Origin: Lachnospiraceae bacterium UBA3401
GTDB lineage: Bacteria > Bacillota > Clostridia > Lachnospirales > Lachnospiraceae
Assembly: GCA_002358575.1 (NCBI GenBank)
Contig: DEPD01000066.1
Span: forward strand, 1-10,463
Direction: 5' to 3'
DNA length: 10,463 nt
Shown one piece after another: positions 6,130 through 10,463 of this stretch. The first letter of the stretch is position 1. Each line of letters begins with the position of its first letter. The notes under the pieces were generated by a model. It did no database searches, was not told where the DNA came from, and saw only the letters and a program-made list of their open reading frames with translations. Both the position numbers and the translations under genes were made by a program.

Positions 6130-7566
6130 ATGGAATTTCAAAAGGATGATATTATAACACTAAAGATTGATGATATGGGAATGGAGGGGGAAGGCATTGG
6201 AAAGAGCGATGGTTTTACTTTTTTTGTGAAGGATGCTGTGATTGGAGATCAGATTGAGGCAAAGGTTATGAAAGTCAAAAAAGGATATGCCTATGCCCGA
6301 CTGATAAAGATTCTAGTGCCTTCCACAGACCGAGTCGACCCCAAATGTCCCTTTCATAGGCAGTGTGGCGGCTGTCAGATACAAGCACTCGATTACAAGG
6401 CGCAACTGTTGTTTAAAGAGAGAAAGATAAAAAACAATCTTAACAGGATTGGCGGGTTCTCGCAAGAATTAATTGAGCAGGTGACAGAGCCAATTCTGGG
6501 AATGGAAACTCCTTTTTTCTATCGTAACAAAGCGCAATTTCCAATTGGAACTGATAAGAATGGGAATGTGATAACCGGCTTTTATGCGGGCAGGACCCAT
6601 ACAATCATACCGAATACAGACTGCGCACTTGGCGTGAAAGAGAACAAAATCATTTTGGAAATGGTGTTACATTATATGAAACGCTATCGAATAATGCCCT
6701 ATTCCGAGAAGGAGGGGAAAGGGCTTGTTCGCCATGTTCTGATACGCAAGGGATTTGCAACAGGTGAGCTTATGGTTTGTCTTGTCTTAAACGGGGACAA
6801 GCTCCCGCAGTCGGACAAGCTAATTGCTGAACTGATAACAGTAAAAGGCATGACAAGCATTTCTATAAATATTAATAGAGACAAAACAAATGTGATTATG
6901 GGAAAAGTGTGTCATACTTTATGGGGACGCGATACAATCACAGATGTGTTGCATGTGCGCAGCACAGAAAGCATAAATTCTGATAAAGATGCGTACTGCG
7001 CAGATGACAGCGGGATAACATTTGCTATCTCGCCGCTTTCTTTCTATCAAGTAAATCCAATTCAGACAGAAAAGCTCTACAGTTTGGCGTTGGAATATGC
7101 AGGGTTGACTGGTACAGAAACTGTGTGGGACCTCTATTGTGGCATTGGAACCATCAGTCTGTTTATGGCAAGGCGGGCAAAGCAAGTTTATGGAATTGAA
7201 ATAATAGAACAGGCAGTCAAGGACGCGCGTGCAAATGCGGAGCGCAACGGAATCAAGAATACTTGTTTTTACACAGGGAAGGCAGAAGAAGTATTGCCAA
7301 GACTTTATAGAGAAGAGGGAATTTATGCAGATGTAATCTGTGTGGACCCACCACGCAAAGGATGCGATGCTGCCTGCTTAGAGACAATTGTAAAAATGGC
7401 ACCAAAACGGATTGTCTATATTAGTTGTGACAGTGCTACCCTCGCAAGGGATTTAAAATACCTATGTGCGAATGGCTATGCGCTGCGGCGTGTCCGCGGA
7501 GCGGACATGTTTTGTAATACGGGGCATGTTGAAGTCGCATGTTGTCTACAAAGGAAGGATTCGTAG
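6130..7566 (+). CDS. rlmD: 23S rRNA (uracil-C5)-methyltransferase, RlmD/RlmCD family
   Basis: From ATG 6130 this is 478 residues. It transfers methyl from S-adenosylmethionine to C5 of a uridine in 23S rRNA (U1939 in E. coli numbering; Gram-positive RlmCD also handles U747). It begins with a TRAM RNA-binding domain (about 5-62). Next is the iron-sulfur motif CPFHRQCGGC (Cys73, Cys79, Cys82), with Cys165 in PNTDC as the likely fourth ligand. The catalytic domain has SFYQVNP, the SAM site DLYCGIGTISL (about 334-344), DPPRKGCD (about 406-413) and nucleophile Cys433 in VYISCDSATLARDL. The end, GHVEVACCLQRKDS, fits the family's usual HVExV finish, so the gene seems intact. Mobile-element genes begin just downstream, and the 3' end of this gene is a recognised ICE integration site in streptococci, so its last codons could overlap an attachment site. 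Confidence 0.92.
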   Translation: MEFQKDDIITLKIDDMGMEGEGIGKSDGFTFFVKDAVIGDQIEAKVMKVKKGYAYARLIKILVPSTDRVDPKCPFHRQCGGCQIQALDYKAQLLFKERKIKNNLNRIGGFSQELIEQVTEPILGMETPFFYRNKAQFPIGTDKNGNVITGFYAGRTHTIIPNTDCALGVKENKIILEMVLHYMKRYRIMPYSEKEGKGLVRHVLIRKGFATGELMVCLVLNGDKLPQSDKLIAELITVKGMTSISININRDKTNVIMGKVCHTLWGRDTITDVLHVRSTESINSDKDAYCADDSGITFAISPLSFYQVNPIQTEKLYSLALEYAGLTGTETVWDLYCGIGTISLFMARRAKQVYGIEIIEQAVKDARANAERNGIKNTCFYTGKAEEVLPRLYREEGIYADVICVDPPRKGCDAACLETIVKMAPKRIVYISCDSATLARDLKYLCANGYALRRVRGADMFCNTGHVEVACCLQRKDS

Positions 7567-7763
7567 AAATCCTTGAATTTACGCACTTTGTGAGGATTTT
7601 TAAGTTTAACCGAACACCTGAAATTGGAAAGAAAAAAGAGATTTCTCACGAGATTAAAGTGTCCGTAGTTATGGAACTCGTATGAGTGGACACAAAAATG
7701 TATCGTTCACAAACTCAATCATTACAGAAAAATCTTATCAACAACTGAATAATAGGTAAGTCG

Positions 7764-7815
7764 AAAGACCGCTTGTTTTCTATATTTTTGTGGTATGGAG
7801 CAGGCGGTCTTTTTT
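7764..7815 (+). terminator. Strong rho-independent terminator upstream of parB
   Basis: AAAGACCGC (7764-7772) pairs perfectly with GCGGTCTTT (7804-7812). Three more pairs, including one U-G, extend the stem inward to 12 bp around a 25-base loop. A T-run to 7815 follows. It would stop transcripts coming from rlmD and insulate the element genes, or act as an attenuator if a promoter lies just upstream. Confidence 0.8.
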
Positions 7816-7847
7816 GATTTTAGAACTGCCAGCATTCATCAGACACC

Positions 7848-7858
7848 TTGATAATCAA
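7848..7858. promoter_or_regulatory. Short palindrome before the parB ribosome site
   Basis: TTGAT-A-ATCAA is an 11-base perfect palindrome 10 bases upstream of AGGAGG. It overlaps GATAAT (7850-7855), a possible -10 box with a weak CTGCCA about 18 bases further upstream. An autoregulatory site for the ParB-like protein is possible, but such short palindromes are common in AT-rich DNA. Confidence 0.25.
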
Positions 7859-7882
7859 ATTAAAAAGTAGGAGGACAAACAG

Positions 7883-8839
7883 ATGGAGCAGACAGGCAAA
7901 AAGAGTATATGTGGGATTTTCGACCACAATGTACAGACGGAAAATGTAAAGATCAGAGAACTGCATGATTTTCAGGGGCATCCGTTCAAGGTAGAGCATG
8001 ATATGCACCTTTTTGAATTATCAAAGAGTATTGAGGATAAGGGAGTGCTTGTGCCCTTGATTGTAAGACCAAACCCAATTGGATCAGGGTATGAAATCAT
8101 CGCAGGGCACAGAAGAAAAGCGGCCAGCGAATGGGCAGGCATAGATACGGTTCCTGTGATGATTGTGCAGATGGATGATGTAGAAGCGACAATCGCGATG
8201 GTGGACAGTAATTTACAGCGGGAACATATCAAGCCCAGTGAGAAAGCTTATGCCTATAAAATGAAGCTGGAAGCCATGAAGCAGCAGGGAAAGAAGCTTA
8301 CTGAGCCTATGTCCCAAGCTGGGACAAAGCTGTCAAAGGATGTTGGAGAAAACGGAAAACCCATACTTCGTTCGGATGAACTTCTGGCAAAACAGGTTGG
8401 GGAGAGCCGGAATCAGATTGCAAGGTATATCCGTCTGACAAATCTTATTCCCAAAATCCTTGATATGGTAGATGAAGGAAAAATAGCGTTTACCATAGCA
8501 GTGGAACTTTCTTATCTGAAGGAAGATGAACAGTATGAGCTTCATGCGGTGATGGATTTGGAGCAGTGTACACCGTCTCTTTCACAGGCAAACCGGATGA
8601 AGCGCCTGAGTCAGTCAGAGGGGATTGATATGGATAAAATGTATGATATTTTGGGAGAGGAAAAAGCAAATCAGAGAGAACAGATTAAGATTAGGGCAGA
8701 TTCGTTATCGCAGTATTTTCCCGCAGATTTCACACCAAAGCAGAAAGTGGAACTGATAGAAAAATTGGTCAGGGATTGGCATGAAAAACAAACAGGTATT
8801 CATAATCGTTCAGCTAAAAGAGCGGAAAAATCACGATAG
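7883..8839 (+). CDS. ParB/RepB/Spo0J-family partition protein
   Basis: This 318-residue ParB-like protein has an N-terminal ParB/Srx domain (about 20-112). It includes GVLVPLIVRP (54-63) and AGHRRKAA (74-81), the arginine motif that binds CTP in canonical ParBs. A conserved helical segment NLQREHIKPSEKAYAYK (110-126) follows, then a helix-turn-helix region (about 165-187; LLAKQVGESRNQIARYIRL) for DNA binding, and a charged C-terminal part. In known systems ParB marks centromere-like sites for segregation or silences and regulates nearby genes. An excellent AGGAGG lies eight bases before the ATG. No ParA is encoded upstream, as rlmD occupies that place; the nearby cytoskeletal ATPase is ParM-like instead. 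It may therefore act as an element maintenance or regulatory factor rather than in a ParABS system. Confidence 0.88.
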   Translation: MEQTGKKSICGIFDHNVQTENVKIRELHDFQGHPFKVEHDMHLFELSKSIEDKGVLVPLIVRPNPIGSGYEIIAGHRRKAASEWAGIDTVPVMIVQMDDVEATIAMVDSNLQREHIKPSEKAYAYKMKLEAMKQQGKKLTEPMSQAGTKLSKDVGENGKPILRSDELLAKQVGESRNQIARYIRLTNLIPKILDMVDEGKIAFTIAVELSYLKEDEQYELHAVMDLEQCTPSLSQANRMKRLSQSEGIDMDKMYDILGEEKANQREQIKIRADSLSQYFPADFTPKQKVELIEKLVRDWHEKQTGIHNRSAKRAEKSR

Positions 8840-8851
8840 AAACAGATGATT

Positions 8852-8856
8852 GGAGG
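8852..8856 (+). promoter_or_regulatory. Ribosome binding site fixing the tnpV start
   Basis: GGAGG lies eight bases before ATG 8865. A possible TTG start at 8850 would place this site inside the coding frame, so the ATG is preferred. Confidence 0.75.
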
Positions 8857-8864
8857 ATAAAGTT

Positions 8865-9266
8865 ATGGGTAGGCAGAAAGAAGAATTATCAATATTTGAA
8901 CAAATGGGTGGCACTTACACAGAAAAAGACGGTATCTTATATCCCAATATCCGTATTGGCGAAGAAGAAACAGAAGCAATGCAGAATACCTTTTCAGGAA
9001 AATACGGAGATTTATGGAAAAAGTATCTGAAAGAAAACCAGCCGGAAAGATATTATCATTTGGTTCATTTAGGGCAGTTGAGACAAAAAGCGGCAGAAAT
9101 CAATGAAGAAGCAAATGAATTGCTGGAAAGGATTATGCAACAGTATTTACAGAAGCATAAACCGGAGAATCCAGATTCTACAATGGAAATGTGGCAGCTT
9201 CGGGAACAAGCTAAGGCAATGGCAGAGGAAGTGGTTCTTCAAGATGTTGTCTACTGCTATCACTAA
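8865..9266 (+). CDS. tnpV: TnpV-family transposon-encoded protein
   Basis: This 133-residue soluble, charged protein fits the TnpV family. The family's N-terminal signature is clear (SIFEQMGGTYTEKDGILYPN), followed by a middle region beginning WKKYLKENQPERYYHLVHLG. A long, probably coiled-coil helix (about 67-95, rich in Glu/Gln/Leu) and a C-terminal helix ending AEEVVLQDVVY complete it. TnpV was first described on Tn4451, and homologues are scattered across clostridial mobile elements; its biochemical function is not established. It is 25 bases after parB and 27 bases before the parM-like gene, on the same strand, suggesting one transcript. Function in partition, regulation or transfer cannot be decided from the sequence. 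Confidence 0.83.
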   Translation: MGRQKEELSIFEQMGGTYTEKDGILYPNIRIGEEETEAMQNTFSGKYGDLWKKYLKENQPERYYHLVHLGQLRQKAAEINEEANELLERIMQQYLQKHKPENPDSTMEMWQLREQAKAMAEEVVLQDVVYCYH

Positions 9267-9293
9267 ATCAAAACGAAAAGAGAGGGAAAAATT

Positions 9294-10247
9294 ATGGCGA
9301 ATATAAGAGAATATAACATGAATGGAACATTGATTTTAGGAATTGATCATGGATATGGGAATATCAAAACAGCACACAGGGTATTTCCAACAGCGCTGAT
9401 CAAGAGTGAGAAAGCGCCAACTTTCAGTAAAGATTATTTGGAGTATGATGGATATTTCTATATTATCGGGGAAGGTCATAAGAGCTTTATCGCTGAAAAG
9501 CAGTCGGATGATGATAATTATATCCTGACGCTTGCGGCAATCGCAAAAGAACTGAACGCAAGGGAATTAACCTCTGCCAGAGTGCATCTTGCAGCAGGAC
9601 TTCCGTTGAAGTGGGTGCAGGCGCAGAGAGAATCTTTCCATCAATATCTGATGCAGAATAAGATTGTGCAATTTCGTTATAAAGGCAGACAGTATGAGGT
9701 TGAGATTGCCGGATGTACGGTCATGCCGCAATGCTATTCCGCGGTGGCGGAAAACTTGAAAGATTTTAAAGGGATGAATTTACTTGCCGACATTGGCAAC
9801 GGAACAATGAACATCATGTATTTAAACAATGGAAGAGCGATGGAGAGTAAATCATGGACAGAGAAACTCGGTGTTTTCCAGTGCATGCAGCGTATCCGCA
9901 ATAAGGTGTTGGACGAAACGGGAACAAACCTGATGAACGAGGTCATTGAAAATTATCTGAGGACAGGGGAAACGGATATTGCAGAGCCTTATGCCTCACT
10001 CATGAAAGAAGCAGCAGTTTCCTATGTACAGGAGATTTTTCAGAAGCTGAAGGATTATGAATATAATGAAAGCCTTATGCAGCTTCACTTTATGGGCGGC
10101 GGCGCAAGAATCGTGGAAGCTGTCGGGGAATATAACCGGGAGAGGACGCATTTTAATCACGATATCTGTGCGACTGCAAAGGGATATGAATATTACTGTT
10201 ACATGATTTTGCGCCACAGTCAAATACCCAAAAGGCGGGGTATTTGA
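9294..10247 (+). CDS. parM: ParM/StbA-family actin-like ATPase
   Basis: This 317-residue protein has the actin/Hsp70 ATPase fold signatures of ParM/StbA: phosphate-1 motif GIDHGYGNIKTAH (16-28, Asp18), phosphate-2 motif LADIGNGTMNIMYL (164-177, Asp166) and adenosine motif FMGGGARIV (266-274). DICATAKGYEYY near the end is also family-like. Known ParM proteins polymerise with ATP into filaments that push plasmid copies apart, usually with the DNA-binding adaptor ParR, encoded just downstream. The start has GAGAGGGA about seven bases upstream. The final residues (QIPKRRGI) and the stop codon lie within a perfect inverted repeat (10219-10248), so the last eight residues may be an add-on to the usual end. 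The symbol reflects family membership only; substrate element and partner are inferred. Confidence 0.87.
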   Translation: MANIREYNMNGTLILGIDHGYGNIKTAHRVFPTALIKSEKAPTFSKDYLEYDGYFYIIGEGHKSFIAEKQSDDDNYILTLAAIAKELNARELTSARVHLAAGLPLKWVQAQRESFHQYLMQNKIVQFRYKGRQYEVEIAGCTVMPQCYSAVAENLKDFKGMNLLADIGNGTMNIMYLNNGRAMESKSWTEKLGVFQCMQRIRNKVLDETGTNLMNEVIENYLRTGETDIAEPYASLMKEAAVSYVQEIFQKLKDYEYNESLMQLHFMGGGARIVEAVGEYNRERTHFNHDICATAKGYEYYCYMILRHSQIPKRRGI

Positions 10248-10248
10248 C
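10219..10248 (+). repeat. Perfect 11-bp inverted repeat across the parM stop codon
   Basis: GTCAAATACCC (10219-10229) and GGGTATTTGAC (10238-10248) are exact inverted arms around an 8-base loop. The right arm contains the parM TGA. No T-run follows (TCTCGCGG), so a simple terminator is unlikely. It may stabilise the mRNA 3' end, set the relative expression of the next gene or bind protein. Confidence 0.7.
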
Positions 10249-10270
10249 TCTCGCGGCATTCGCCAAATGC

Positions 10271-10284
10271 CCATGCAAGCATGG
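10271..10284. repeat. Palindrome in the parM downstream gap
   Basis: CCATGC-AA-GCATGG is a perfect 6-bp inverted repeat with a two-base centre. GCATT/AATGC just upstream (about 10256-10270) is another short inverted pair. Several palindromes in a 93-base gap after parM could be binding sites for a partition adaptor; this is inference. Confidence 0.4.
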
Positions 10285-10340
10285 TCGGTTGGCTCATTGC
10301 TTGCGGAAATAAAAAGTGCAGCTAGAAAGAAGGTGCAGGA

Positions 10341-10457
10341 ATGACAGGAAATATCCGTAACCGCAATGTGCGGTTTTATGAGGAAAAGGAAGCTGACAGA
10401 CGGGCATGGGAAATACTTCACTCAGAAGCTGTCAGGGCATTTCCCCATATGCACTAA
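10341..10457 (+). CDS. Small protein after parM, possibly truncated ParR-like gene
   Basis: A 38-codon frame starts at an ATG with AAGAAGG seven bases upstream, a good ribosome site. It is basic and charged, beginning MTGNIRNRNVRFYEEKEADR, then AWEILHSEAVRAF, and ends PHMH before TAA. From memory this beginning resembles small proteins encoded after ParM in clostridial mobile elements, which are normally longer and are candidate ParR-like DNA-binding partners. If so, the gene has been cut short by a frameshift or stop near 10445-10455. The window ends six bases later, so read-through in another frame cannot be followed. A genuine short peptide is the alternative. Confidence 0.45.
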   Translation: MTGNIRNRNVRFYEEKEADRRAWEILHSEAVRAFPHMH

Positions 10458-10463
10458 CTTTAC

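Larger units (their letters stand above)
7567..7882. other. Gene-free stretch at the probable host/element junction
   Basis: This 316-base gap separates rlmD from the parB-like gene. It contains GTGTCC (7659-7664) with inverted match GGACAC (7688-7693), a strong rho-independent terminator (7764-7815), the palindrome TTGATAATCAA (7848-7858) and the parB ribosome site AGGAGG (7869-7874). No tRNA or clear gene is seen. One end of the integrated element probably lies here or in the last codons of rlmD, but no attachment core can be defined because the other end of the element is outside the window. Confidence 0.55.
7567..10463. mobile_element. Left part of an integrative conjugative or mobilizable element
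   Basis: ParB-like, TnpV-family and ParM/StbA-like genes run head to tail on the plus strand immediately after rlmD. This combination is typical of conjugative or mobilizable elements in Clostridia; TnpV was named from the clostridial mobilizable transposon Tn4451. No integrase, relaxase or coupling protein is in view, so element type and family are undetermined. The left boundary is approximate, and the element continues beyond the right edge. Confidence 0.7.

Noticed and set aside
6085..6150. A short ATG frame in the gap between yhaM and rlmD.
   Set aside because: It runs into rlmD in another frame, is only about 21 codons and has no distinguishing features.
7539..7685. A 48-codon frame overlapping the end of rlmD and running into the gap.
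   Set aside because: Its ribosome site is poor and nothing in the sequence is recognisable; probably chance, though it crosses the presumed junction.
7735..7743. TTATCAACA, one base from the DnaA-box consensus.
   Set aside because: A single box without a cluster, iterons or replication gene is not evidence of an origin.
7682..7759. A 25-codon frame (MSGHKNVSFTNSIITEKSYQ...) just before the terminator.
   Set aside because: It could be a leader peptide, but it has no clear ribosome site or regulatory codon run, so it is not annotated.

Overview
The window looks like chromosome of a low-to-moderate GC Clostridia bacterium, most likely a Lachnospiraceae gut commensal. The pointers are strong AGGAGG-type ribosome sites, a DUF4358 lipoprotein beside an MBOAT acyltransferase and an SGNH protein, a YhaM-RlmD housekeeping pair, and a mobile-element module with TnpV. 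Species cannot be named from the sequence alone.

Layout: (1) 1-319 has no convincing protein gene. It holds a compact palindromic element (3-134) and further hairpins. (2) 320-3277, minus strand, is a tight three-gene operon read from a promoter near 3330-3358: a secreted SGNH/GDSL-like protein, a DUF4358 lipoprotein and an AlgI-type MBOAT membrane O-acyltransferase. Together they resemble a cell-envelope glycan O-acylation system. (3) 3278-3562 is a divergent promoter region with an inverted repeat in the leader of the rightward gene. (4) 3563-7566, plus strand, encodes a membrane-anchored HtrA-like protein whose catalytic His and Ser motif appear lost, then a YhaM-type OB-HD 3'-5' exoribonuclease, then an RlmD-type 23S rRNA uracil methyltransferase.

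(5) Directly after rlmD the content changes. A 316-base non-coding stretch with a strong terminator leads into a ParB-like protein, a TnpV-family protein and a ParM/StbA actin-like ATPase. Inverted repeats and a 38-codon reading frame follow at the window edge. This is typical integrative/conjugative or mobilizable element content. Because the 3' end of rumA/rlmCD is a known integration site for streptococcal ICEs, the boundary between host and element probably lies at or just after the end of rlmD. The other end of the element is outside the window, so this is not proven.

Most unusual points: the structured palindromic element at 3-134, the apparent HtrA pseudoprotease, DUF4358 placed inside an O-acylation operon, a ParB plus ParM (but no visible ParA) maintenance module beside rlmD, and a perfect 11-bp hairpin over the parM-like stop codon.
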